Below, piece after piece: positions 1-7,924 of a stretch of 64,000 bases of DNA. The position numbers were made by a program, and so were the translations under genes. The notes beneath the pieces are model-generated. The model was not told the DNA's origin, made no database searches, and saw only the letters and a program-made list of their open reading frames with translations. Numbering within the stretch: the first letter of the stretch is position 1; each line of letters opens with the position of its first letter. Source of the DNA: Sideroxydans sp. (GTDB lineage: Bacteria > Pseudomonadota > Gammaproteobacteria > Burkholderiales > Gallionellaceae); contig JAQTTU010000002.1 in NCBI GenBank assembly GCA_028710605.1, positions 215,005 to 279,004 of the forward strand. The letters are read 5' to 3'.

Positions 1-42
1 GATCCGCTCTCTTTCTTCCGCGCTTAATTGCGTATAGTTCAT
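1..42 (-). CDS. IS30-family-like transposase, N-terminal fragment (cut by window edge)
   Basis: Only the first 14 codons are inside the window. They read MNYTQLSAEERERI, which resembles the N-terminus of IS30-family transposases (pattern M-x-Y-x-Q-L-x-x-E-E-R). The start codon at 42 follows a purine-rich ribosome binding site, GGAAGAGGAA. The short stretch up to the stop codon of the next gene is what an IS terminus would look like. The identification rests on 14 residues, so the rest of the gene is needed. Confidence 0.5.
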   Translation of the reverse strand, partial: MNYTQLSAEERERI

Positions 43-109
43 TTCCTCTTCCTCATTCCTCCATCTCCACATAGAAGTATTGCACTTGGAGGTCGAGACC
101 GCCGTATGC
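43..109 (-). mobile_element. Probable terminal region of an IS30-like element
   Basis: This stretch between the transposase-like start codon and the stop codon at 110-112 would hold the element's terminal inverted repeat. The segment TATTGCACTTGGAGGTCGAG (about 79-98) has the look of IS30-type ends. The other end and the target duplication lie outside the window, so the boundary is not defined. Confidence 0.35.
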
Positions 110-3100
110 TCAGGCCGCCGTTTTTGCGACCAGCACCAGCACGACATCCTGTGTTTCCGATTCCGCGTTCATCTGGTGGCTGAAGCAGTCGTACTCGGCA
201 TCTTGCTGATTTCTCCAGCCGCGCAATTCGCCCGAGCCGTCGCGCACAGCCTGTTGCGCCAAGTCGTTCAGGGTCGCTGGCAAGCACTCGGCGGCAACGT
301 GTCCCAGCAGGGTCGCGCCCAGAATTTCCTCGGCCTTGTTATTCGCCACGATGATCTTGCCGTCGATGTCGATGCCGATCACGCCGGTGGGCAGATATTC
401 CAGCACTTCCTGCGAGGCTTTGAGCGACACCAGACTGTTCAGCGAATCGAGCAGGGTCTGGTCCACTTTGCGTTCCAGCAATTGTTTGGCGAGGGTCAAT
501 TCCTTGTTGGTTGCGGCGAGTTGCGCGAGCAGTGAATCGTGCGCTTGTTTCAATTCATAGCTCTGCATCGCTTCGCGTATCTGGCCGCGCAGTTGCTCGT
601 GATCCCACGACTTGGACAGGAATTTATACACCGCGCCTTCGTTGATCGCGTCGGCCACCGCTTGCAGATCGGTATGGCCGGAAAGCACCAAGCGCATGCT
701 GTCGGGATAGAGCTGCTTGGCGCGGCGCAGCAATTCCATGCCGCTCATTTCCGGCAGATGCTGGTCGGTCACGATCACGCCCACGCGGTGGCTGGCCAGC
801 ATGCCCAGCGCATCCTGCGCGCTGCCGGTGCGCAGCACGTGACAACCGTCGCGGCGCAACAGTTGGGCGAGCGCGTCCTGACTATTTCCCCCGTCTTCCA
901 CCAGCAAAACGGCGGCCGGCTGTTCGCCGGTGTTCAAGTCCGGCGCGAGCTGTGTGCCCTGTTGCAGCATGGCGGTGATTTCCGCGTCGGGTTTGGGTTT
1001 GCTGAAATAGTAGCCCTGGATTTCGTCGCAGTGTCGCAGGCGCAGGAAAGCCAGTTGCTCTTTGGTCTCCACGCCTTCCGCGATCACTTTGAGCTTCAGG
1101 TCATGCGCCATGGAAATGATGGCCCCGACGATGGCGGCATCTTCCGGGTCGCTCACGATGTCGCGCACGAAAGTCTGGTCGATTTTCAAACGGCCGATCG
1201 GGAAACGCTTGAGATAGCTCAGCGATGAATAGCCGGTACCGAAATCGTCGAGCGCCAGCACGATGCCCATCGCGCGCAACTGCTGCAACACTTCGAACAC
1301 GTATTCGGCCTGCTCGATCAGGATGCCTTCGGTCAGCTCCAGCTCCAGATAGCGCGCTTCCAGATCGCAGGCCAGCAGGGCATCGCGCACCGACTGCACG
1401 AAGCCGCGCTCCCTGATTTGACGCGCAGACAGATTCACCGCGACCACGATGGGCAGCCCCTGATCTTGCCACGCCTTGGCCGCGCGACAGGCCTGTTGCA
1501 GCACCCATTTGCCGATGGGAATAATCAGCCCGCACTCTTCGGCCACGGGAATGAATTTGGCCGGAGACACCCAGCCCAGTTTCGGGTGATGCCAGCGCAG
1601 CAGCGCCTCCACTCCCACGATGTTGCCGCTTTTCAAATCCACTTGCGGCTGGTAGTTCAGCGTCAATTCGTCGTGCTGCAAAGCGCGGTGCAAATCGCTG
1701 CCGAGACTCAGCGACTCGGCGGCGCGCTGGTTCATTTCCGGCGCGTAGAACTGGTAGTGGTTGCGCCCTCTATCCTTGGCGCGGAACATGGCCAGTTCGG
1801 CATGTTTGAGCAAGCCTTCCGCATCTTCGCCGTCCTGCGGATAGACGGCGATGCCTATGCTCGCGGTGACGTACAAATCCTGCATGTCGCGCAGCATGGC
1901 TTCGGAAAATGTCTTGAGCAATTTGTCCGCGACGATGGCCGCATCCTCGATTTTTGCCAGCTCGGGCATGGCGATCACGAACTCGTCGCCGCCCAGCCGC
2001 GCCACCGTGTCCAGCTCGCGCACACAGGCCGACAGGCGCGCCGCCACTTCCTGCAACACCATGTCGCCCGCGTGATGGCCGAGGCTGTCGTTAACCAGCT
2101 TGAAACTGTCCAGGTCGAGCACCACCAGCGCGATGAGGCCGTCGTTGCGCTGCGCGTGCACGATGGCCTGCGACAGGCGATCCTGAAACAGGTTGCGGTT
2201 GGCCAGCCCGGTCAGGGTATCGAAGTTGGCCATGCGTTCCAGCTCCGTCTCATAGTTCTTGCGCCGCGTGATGTCGCGCGCCACGCCGATGAAATGCGTC
2301 ACCTCGCCGCTGTCGTCCCATACCGGCGACACATACAACTCGTTCCAGAACTGGCTGCCGTCCTTGCGGTAATTGCGCAACACGGCGTGGCTGTCGCGCC
2401 GCTCGCGCAGCGCGCTGCGGATGTTTTCCATCTCCGGCTGTTCGCGGTCGCCGCCCAGCAGAAAACGCGGATTGCGGCCCAATACTTCCTCCGCGCTGTA
2501 GCCGGTGATGCTGGTGAAAGCCGGGTTGACATAGATCAGCGGCAGTTGCGGCTGGGTGACATCGACGATGGCGATGGAGTTGTCGCTGGCCTCCAGCGCC
2601 CGCCCGTACAGGCGCAGCTTCTCCTCGGCGCGCATCTCTTCCGTTCTATCCAGCAGGCTCAGCACCAGCCCGGTGACGTGTCCCCGCGTATCCTTGACGG
2701 GTTGCAGGCTCCAATCCCAGTAAGTGACCCCGCGCTCCTTGTTGTGTTCATACACGAAAGGCTTGGCGAACACGGTATAGGGCAGGCCGCGCTCAAGCAC
2801 GTCGCGGAAAATTTGCTCGTTTTCACTGTTGGGGAACAACTGAAAATGGTTCTTGCCGACAAAATAGTCCGGGGGGTGCCCGTCCGCAGCGGCATACGCT
2901 TGGTTGACGCGGATGAAATTGAAATCGGCATCCATATAGGCGATCAGCGTGCGCAGGTTGGCGAAGATGCGCTCCAGCAGTTCGTTGGTTTTGAACAGGC
3001 TTTGCTGGTACAGCTTGCGCTCGGTGATGTCGCTGAAAAATCCGATCAGCGCTTTGCGTCCGTCCAGGTTAAGGGTCGATGCCTTGATCGACACATCCAG

Positions 3101-3520
3101 CAATTCTCCGTACTTGGTGACAAGCTGCGTCTCGATGCGCTCGCCGTCCGCGCCGGCAAGATGTTGCGCGAAACAGCTGGAGACCGCCGCTTGCCCCGCT
3201 TCGGCGGGGTGGAGTATTTTTTGCGGTTTGCCGACAAGCTCGGCTTTGTCCCAGCCGGATAGCCGTTCCATCGCGCGGTTGAGATCGAGGAGTTCGCCGG
3301 TTTGCGCATCGGCGATGCCGATGGCGAGGGGGGCTTCTTCGAACAGCTGGCGGTAATGCCGCGCGCTTTCCATGGAATCCGCCGCCATGCGCCGCGCCAG
3401 GTCGAGCGCGCTGGTTCTGCTTTTTGCCATATTGCGAAACACGGCGAACAGCAGCAGGCTGATCGCCAGACCGGCCAGCAGAATGGGAATCAGAAAATAC
3501 GACATGGCGGCGCTTGTCAC
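110..3520 (-). CDS. PAS-PAS-PAS-GGDEF-EAL-REC-PAS c-di-GMP signalling protein
   Basis: A 1136-residue protein anchored by one N-terminal membrane helix (about residues 8-28). Three PAS domains follow (about 52-170, 185-295 and 305-420). The GGDEF domain has an intact GGDEF at 510-514 and an RxxD inhibitory site at 501-504. The EAL domain has EALLRW near 638, ELTEG near 728, DDFGTGYS near 758 and AEGVET near 814. A receiver domain (about 868-985) has its phosphoacceptor D in TDQHLP near 919 and K970. A coiled coil and a last PAS domain end the protein. Both the cyclase and the phosphodiesterase look competent. An internal receiver followed by a C-terminal PAS is an unusual order. Translation starts at GTG 3520 or at ATG 3505. 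The regulator gene at 3704-4414 lies 183 nt upstream on the same strand. Confidence 0.9.
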   Translation of the reverse strand: MTSAAMSYFLIPILLAGLAISLLLFAVFRNMAKSRTSALDLARRMAADSMESARHYRQLFEEAPLAIGIADAQTGELLDLNRAMERLSGWDKAELVGKPQKILHPAEAGQAAVSSCFAQHLAGADGERIETQLVTKYGELLDVSIKASTLNLDGRKALIGFFSDITERKLYQQSLFKTNELLERIFANLRTLIAYMDADFNFIRVNQAYAAADGHPPDYFVGKNHFQLFPNSENEQIFRDVLERGLPYTVFAKPFVYEHNKERGVTYWDWSLQPVKDTRGHVTGLVLSLLDRTEEMRAEEKLRLYGRALEASDNSIAIVDVTQPQLPLIYVNPAFTSITGYSAEEVLGRNPRFLLGGDREQPEMENIRSALRERRDSHAVLRNYRKDGSQFWNELYVSPVWDDSGEVTHFIGVARDITRRKNYETELERMANFDTLTGLANRNLFQDRLSQAIVHAQRNDGLIALVVLDLDSFKLVNDSLGHHAGDMVLQEVAARLSACVRELDTVARLGGDEFVIAMPELAKIEDAAIVADKLLKTFSEAMLRDMQDLYVTASIGIAVYPQDGEDAEGLLKHAELAMFRAKDRGRNHYQFYAPEMNQRAAESLSLGSDLHRALQHDELTLNYQPQVDLKSGNIVGVEALLRWHHPKLGWVSPAKFIPVAEECGLIIPIGKWVLQQACRAAKAWQDQGLPIVVAVNLSARQIRERGFVQSVRDALLACDLEARYLELELTEGILIEQAEYVFEVLQQLRAMGIVLALDDFGTGYSSLSYLKRFPIGRLKIDQTFVRDIVSDPEDAAIVGAIISMAHDLKLKVIAEGVETKEQLAFLRLRHCDEIQGYYFSKPKPDAEITAMLQQGTQLAPDLNTGEQPAAVLLVEDGGNSQDALAQLLRRDGCHVLRTGSAQDALGMLASHRVGVIVTDQHLPEMSGMELLRRAKQLYPDSMRLVLSGHTDLQAVADAINEGAVYKFLSKSWDHEQLRGQIREAMQSYELKQAHDSLLAQLAATNKELTLAKQLLERKVDQTLLDSLNSLVSLKASQEVLEYLPTGVIGIDIDGKIIVANNKAEEILGATLLGHVAAECLPATLNDLAQQAVRDGSGELRGWRNQQDAEYDCFSHQMNAESETQDVVLVLVAKTAA

Positions 3521-3703
3521 TTGAGCGGCGATTTAACCGCCAGCCGCTGGCGATAACCGGCGACATCCGACGAGATCGGGGACGGGAAGCTCGGTGCTTG
3601 CCATGGCCGCACTTGTTTGTTGGTAGTCAGACACTGGCTTCTCCCTTCATGATGTTGCCGCTATTTCGATGCACCGGCAGATACAGCAAGCAAACGTGCA
3701 AAC

Positions 3704-4414
3704 TCAATCCGTTGCCTGTGGACTCAACTCCCGATACTCGAAAAAATGCGGAAAAAATGCCGGATGCTGCGTTTCCATCGGCGTGCGCCGGTGTTTGTGG
3801 ATGCAATGGCAGCCGAACGCGGTGATGGACAGGCGCACCAGTTCGACCAGCGACGTTGCCCCCAGTTTTTTCATCAACCTCGCGCGGTGAAATTCCACGG
3901 TGCGCGCGCTCATGTTCAATAGCTCGGAAATTTCGCGGCTGGACTTGCTTTCCAGCATGCTGTTCAGGATTTCCCGCTCGCGCCGGGTGAGCTGTTCAAA
4001 CAGTTGGCGCACCTCGTGCTGATGGCGCAAAGCCCGGCGGTTGGCGCTGTCCAGGCTGATGGCATTCCTGACCGACTCCAGCAAGGCTTCGCCCTCGACC
4101 GGCTTCTCGAAGAAATCCAGCGCGCCGTTTTTGAGCACCGCCAGCGCGCCGCGCGCGTCGCTCAACGTGGTCAGAATAATGACGGGAAGCACGACATGGC
4201 GCTGGACAAGCAAACGATGCAACTCCGCCCCGCCCATTTCCGGCACCGACATATCCAGCAGCAAACAGCCGGGACGCTCAACGTTGCAGGTTTCCAGAAA
4301 GGCTTCGGCAGTCGTGAAAATTTCGTAGCGCAGTTTGGCCTGGTCGAACAAATTGGCCAGCGTCTTGAGCAAAGCCGTCTCGGCAGCGGCTACAAATATG
4401 GTAGGTCTCTGCAT
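3704..4414 (-). CDS. FixJ/NarL-type response regulator with atypical receiver
   Basis: A 236-residue protein with an N-terminal receiver (1-125) and a C-terminal LuxR-type HTH (about 140-205, TRREREIL...SAREISE-like pattern ending in TVEFHRARLMKK). The phosphoacceptor D54 (LLLDMSVPEM), the Thr of IILTT and the Lys of FFEKP are present. The acidic pair normally found after strand 1 is replaced: the protein reads IFVAAAET where family members have VDDD. Mg-dependent phosphorylation is therefore doubtful. It may pair with the multi-domain protein just downstream. No histidine kinase is adjacent. Confidence 0.85.
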   Translation of the reverse strand: MQRPTIFVAAAETALLKTLANLFDQAKLRYEIFTTAEAFLETCNVERPGCLLLDMSVPEMGGAELHRLLVQRHVVLPVIILTTLSDARGALAVLKNGALDFFEKPVEGEALLESVRNAISLDSANRRALRHQHEVRQLFEQLTRREREILNSMLESKSSREISELLNMSARTVEFHRARLMKKLGATSLVELVRLSITAFGCHCIHKHRRTPMETQHPAFFPHFFEYRELSPQATD

Positions 4415-4954
4415 ACACCTTATTCTTATCGAAAAATTAAACTCCCCCGGTCATTCCGATGAAGCCCGGCTAAAACCGGCGCTTCAATTTGCGGCTGTAT
4501 TGCCCGTCTTTACGCGATTTCGACCCATCATACTTTTCCTGATCGCGCGGAACATACCCGTCCCGATTGTAAGGAAATCGTACAAGAAAGAATATCCGTA
4601 GATATACCGGCTTGGGCCGTGCCGCCAGCGAAAGCTGCAACGGATGAAGAGGCAGAAAAGACGGGCATCTTCGGGCAGTGACCGGCGGCAACAGGCAAAT
4701 GATTATTGCTGCGCCGCGCGCGTCTTGGGATAAGCTGGCAATCGGCGCTGGAGTTAACCCAAATAATCCATTAGAACCAAACTCACTCCTTCCCCCTTGC
4801 AGGGGGAAGGCTGGGATGGGGGTAGAGTTGCTGAACGGCCACATTTCTACCTCCTCCCTAACCCTCCCCCTGCAAGGGGGAGGGGACGTTTCGGCTAATG
4901 AATTATCTGGGGTTAAACTACAACCATAGACGCAATTAAAATTTCGAGGTCGCC
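4415..4954. other. Non-coding stretch between divergent transcription units
   Basis: This 540-nt gap separates the minus-strand regulator from the plus-strand exporter genes and should hold both promoters. I see no convincing gene. A 179-codon reading frame on the minus strand runs straight through a repeat and has no recognisable domain. The right third is the composite repeat at 4753-4918. Confidence 0.6.
4753..4918. repeat. Composite repeat: C-rich family A copy bracketed by motif I
   Basis: The core (4785-4888) has two divergent palindromic units of the type CCCCCTTGCAGGGGG, one at each end. This is the family A repeat also seen at 11245, 26313, 27237, 30257, 30338, 48334 and 53757. Outside it are two inverted copies of a second motif, motif I: GTTAACCC..AATCCATTAG at 4753-4776 and CTAATG..GGGTTAAAC at 4893-4918. 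The whole makes a nested inverted repeat. Confidence 0.8.
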
Positions 4955-5743
4955 ATGAATCCATCCCGACTGCTGTTGCTCGCGTTGAGTTGCGCCCTGC
5001 TCGCCGCATGCGGCGAGTCGGCCGCGCCGTTTTATCAGGGCTACGCGGAAGGCGAATGGCTGTATCTTGCCGCGCCGCAGGGCGGCTATCTGGAAACGCT
5101 GAATGTGGCGCGCGGCGCGCGCGCGACCAAGGGCGGCAAGGCCTTCACTTTATCCAGCGAGCAGAACGCCGCGCGGAACGACAGCAGCACCGCCGCGCTG
5201 GAAGCGCAATTGCGCGCCGCCGAGTCGGCGCTCAAATTCGCCAACGCGCAACTCAAACGCCAGCAGGAATTGGCCAAACAGAATTTCGCCTCGGCCTCGC
5301 GCACCGATGAATTGCTTTCCGCGCAATCGCAAGCGGCGGCGCAGGTGCGCGTGCTGCGCGAACAGTTGGGCAACAAGACGGTGCAGATTCCCGAAAGCGG
5401 CGAAGTTTCCGAAACCTATTACCGCCCCGGCGAATGGGTGCCGCCCGGGCAGCCAGTAATGAGCCTGTTGCCGGACGACAAACGCCGCATCCGTTTCTTC
5501 GTGCCGGAAACACAATTGGCCAACACCGCCATCGGGCAGAGCATCGAAGCGCGTTGCGACGGTTGCGCCGCGCCGATCGCGGCCACCATCAACTTCATCG
5601 CCGCGCAGGCCGAATACACGCCACCGGTGATCTACAGCCAGGGTTCGCGCGAAAAACTGGTGTTCCGCGTGGAAGCGATCCCGTCGCCGCAGGATGCCGC
5701 GCGCCTGCGTCCGGGGCTGCCGCTGGAGGTCACGCTCAAGTGA
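4955..5743 (+). CDS. HlyD/YbhG-type periplasmic adaptor lipoprotein of an ABC exporter
   Basis: A 262-residue protein with a lipoprotein signal peptide (lipobox LLAAC, Cys at about 19). A short biotinyl-lipoyl-like segment comes next, then an Ala/Gln-rich coiled-coil hairpin (about 75-130), then a beta-barrel part (ETYYRPGEWVPPGQPVMSLL). This is the layout of membrane-fusion proteins that link an inner-membrane exporter to the outer membrane. The gene is the first of three overlapping or adjacent genes (adaptor, ATPase, permease), and its stop overlaps the GTG start of the ATPase. A GAGG ribosome site precedes ATG 4955. The substrate is unknown. No TolC-like gene is nearby. Confidence 0.88.
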   Translation: MNPSRLLLLALSCALLAACGESAAPFYQGYAEGEWLYLAAPQGGYLETLNVARGARATKGGKAFTLSSEQNAARNDSSTAALEAQLRAAESALKFANAQLKRQQELAKQNFASASRTDELLSAQSQAAAQVRVLREQLGNKTVQIPESGEVSETYYRPGEWVPPGQPVMSLLPDDKRRIRFFVPETQLANTAIGQSIEARCDGCAAPIAATINFIAAQAEYTPPVIYSQGSREKLVFRVEAIPSPQDAARLRPGLPLEVTLK

Positions 5744-6663
5744 CTTTCGCCATCGACGTGCGCGGCATCAACAAACATTTCGGCGACAAGCACGTCGTGC
5801 GCGATCTCGCCCTGCAAGTCAAACAGGGCGAGATCTTCGGCTTCCTCGGCCCCAACGGCAGCGGCAAAACCACCTCCATCCGCATGCTGTGCGGGCTGCT
5901 CACGCCGGACAGCGGCTCGGGTACGTGTCTGGGTTACAACGTGCTGAGCGAAAGCGTGGAAATCAAAAAGCTCGTCGGCTACATGACGCAGAAATTTTCG
6001 CTGTGGGACGACCTGACCATCGCCGAGAATCTGGATTTCGTGGCGCGCATGTTCGGCATGCAAGAACGCAAGCAAGCTGTCGCGCAGGCGCTCGAAGAAC
6101 TGGGATTGACGGCGCGGCGCGACCAGCTCGCGGGCACGCTTTCCGGCGGTTGGAAACAGCGGCTGGCTTTGGCCTCGTGCCTGCTGCACCGCCCGAAATT
6201 GCTGTTGCTGGACGAGCCGACCGCCGGAGTCGATCCCAAAGCGCGCCGCGATTTCTGGGAAGAGATTCACCGCCTGTCGGCGGCGGGTATCACCATTCTG
6301 GTTTCCACGCATTACATGGACGAGGCGGAGCGCTGCCACCGTCTGGCTTACCTCGCTTACGGCAACCTGCTCGCCAGCGGCACCGCCGACGAGATCGTCG
6401 CCGCGCAGCAACTGAGCACCTGGATCGTCGGCGGGCAGGACACGCAACGCCATGTCGAGGCCATCCGCCAGTTGCACGGCGTGGAGCAAGTCACCACCTT
6501 CGGCATGACGCTGCATGTGAGCGGCAGAGATGCCGGACGGCTCGAAACCGCGCTCACGCAATTCGGCCGACAACACCGATTGCAGATCGAACGCGGCACG
6601 CCGTCGCTGGAAGATGCGTTCATCCATTTGATGCGCGATGCGCGCGACCAGTTCGAGAACTGA
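5740..6663 (+). CDS. ABC-2 type exporter ATP-binding protein
   Basis: A 307-residue nucleotide-binding subunit. It has Walker A GPNGSGKTT (37-45), signature LSGGWKQRLALA, Walker B LLLLDEPTAG and switch STHYMDE. The start is GTG 5740, which overlaps the upstream stop by four bases (GTGA), so translation is probably coupled. A longer open frame upstream is only the overlap with the adaptor gene. It resembles one half of YbhF-type exporters, in which two such domains are fused. Here there is a single ABC domain with a C-terminal regulatory tail. Confidence 0.92.
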   Translation: MTFAIDVRGINKHFGDKHVVRDLALQVKQGEIFGFLGPNGSGKTTSIRMLCGLLTPDSGSGTCLGYNVLSESVEIKKLVGYMTQKFSLWDDLTIAENLDFVARMFGMQERKQAVAQALEELGLTARRDQLAGTLSGGWKQRLALASCLLHRPKLLLLDEPTAGVDPKARRDFWEEIHRLSAAGITILVSTHYMDEAERCHRLAYLAYGNLLASGTADEIVAAQQLSTWIVGGQDTQRHVEAIRQLHGVEQVTTFGMTLHVSGRDAGRLETALTQFGRQHRLQIERGTPSLEDAFIHLMRDARDQFEN

Positions 6664-6665
6664 GC

Positions 6666-7817
6666 ATGCCCGCGCGCTTCCATTCGCATCTCCGCCGCAT
6701 GTCGTGGAACCGCTGGCTGGGCATCGTCATCAAGGAATTCATCCAGCTCAAACGCGACCGGCTCACCTTCGGCATGATCCTGGGCTTCCCCATCGTGCTG
6801 CTGATTATTTTCGGCTACGCGCTCAACTCCGATCCCAGGCATTTGCCCACGGTGGTGCTGATACACGAAGACAGCCCGTTCACCCGCGACTATGTGGCCG
6901 CGATGAAGAACAGCGGCTATTTCGACTTCGCCGGCAGGGTCGATAGCGAACAGGAAGCGGAGGACATGCTTGATCGAGGCGAGGTGCAGTTCGTGCTCAC
7001 CTTCCCGCAGAATTTCCAGCGCGCGCTGGTGCGCGGCGAACGCCCCGCGATTCTGGTGCAGGCCGATGCCACCGATCCGGTCGCCGCCAGCGGCGCGCTG
7101 GCGGTGCTCAACCGCATCGGCAACGAAATCTTCGCGCCGGATTTGCCCGGCCTTATTCGCCCGGCACCGGGCGGCCTGATCGAACTGCGCGTGCAGAAAC
7201 GCTACAACCCGCAAGGCATCACCGCTTTCAACATCGTGCCGGGATTGCTGGGCGTGATCCTGACCATGACCATGGTGCTGATGACCGGCCTCGCCATGAC
7301 GCGCGAACGCGAGCGCGGCACGTTCGAGACCCTGCTCGCCACGCCCGCCACGCCGCTGGAAGTGATGACCGGCAAAATCATGCCTTACATTTTCATCGGG
7401 CTGATCCAGGTCACGGTGATCCTGCTGGCGGCGCACTGGATTTTTCATGTGCCCATGCTGGGCAGCCTCGCGCTGCTGTATGGCGTGGTGCTGATTTTCA
7501 TCTGCGCCAACCTCACGCTGGGCATGACCTTCAGCTCGCTCGCGCGCAACCAGTTGCAGGCGATGCAAATGACGTATTTTTTCTTCCTGCCGTCCATGCT
7601 GCTGTCCGGCTTCATGTTCCCGTTTCGCGGCATGCCGCAATGGGCGCAGATCGTCGGCAACTGTTTGCCGCTCACGCATTTTTTGCATCTGGTGCGCGGC
7701 ATCATGCTCAAAGGCAACGACTGGCAGCTGCTGCTGCCGCACATCTGGCCGCTATTCCTGTTTATCGCGGTGGTGCTGGGGATAGGGCTGAAGACATTCC
7801 GGCGCACGCTGGATTAG
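6666..7817 (+). CDS. ABC-2 type exporter permease (YbhS/YbhR-like)
   Basis: A 383-residue inner-membrane protein that starts two bases after the ATPase stop. It has one N-terminal helix (about 38-55, FGMILGFPIVLLIIFGYAL), a large periplasmic domain (about 60-180), then five hydrophobic helices from about residue 190 to the end, including the ABC-2 region around MTRERERGTFETLLATPATP. With the adaptor and ATPase it forms a tripartite drug or small-molecule exporter. YbhFSR systems have two permeases, so this complex is probably a homodimer of one. Confidence 0.92.
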   Translation: MPARFHSHLRRMSWNRWLGIVIKEFIQLKRDRLTFGMILGFPIVLLIIFGYALNSDPRHLPTVVLIHEDSPFTRDYVAAMKNSGYFDFAGRVDSEQEAEDMLDRGEVQFVLTFPQNFQRALVRGERPAILVQADATDPVAASGALAVLNRIGNEIFAPDLPGLIRPAPGGLIELRVQKRYNPQGITAFNIVPGLLGVILTMTMVLMTGLAMTRERERGTFETLLATPATPLEVMTGKIMPYIFIGLIQVTVILLAAHWIFHVPMLGSLALLYGVVLIFICANLTLGMTFSSLARNQLQAMQMTYFFFLPSMLLSGFMFPFRGMPQWAQIVGNCLPLTHFLHLVRGIMLKGNDWQLLLPHIWPLFLFIAVVLGIGLKTFRRTLD

Positions 7818-7843
7818 CAATTTTCAAAACCCAACCTCGCGGA

Positions 7844-7863
7844 AACGCCCGTCAATAGGCGTT
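7844..7863. repeat. Family B hairpin repeat
   Basis: AACGCC-CGTCAATA-GGCGTT, a six-base stem with an eight-base loop. Eight copies occur in this window, in both orientations, all outside coding sequence. Similarity to the 51411 copy continues downstream (CATTGCGC-TGATGGAGATG). Confidence 0.85.
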
Positions 7864-7924
7864 CTACGCATTGCGCCTGATGGAGATGCCCGTGTTTATT
7901 CGCTTGCGATCAAGGTGGAAATGT

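Noticed and set aside
4470..5009. A 179-codon minus-strand reading frame before the exporter genes
   Set aside because: It runs through a family A repeat and overlaps the adaptor start. It has no domain, and its residues are repeat translations.
5434..5739. Upstream extension of the ABC ATPase frame
   Set aside because: The extension is the out-of-frame overlap with the adaptor gene. The GTG at 5740 gives the standard N-terminus.
5694..6665. Upstream extension of the permease frame
   Set aside because: It is the out-of-frame shadow of the ATPase gene. ATG 6666 fits the helix layout.
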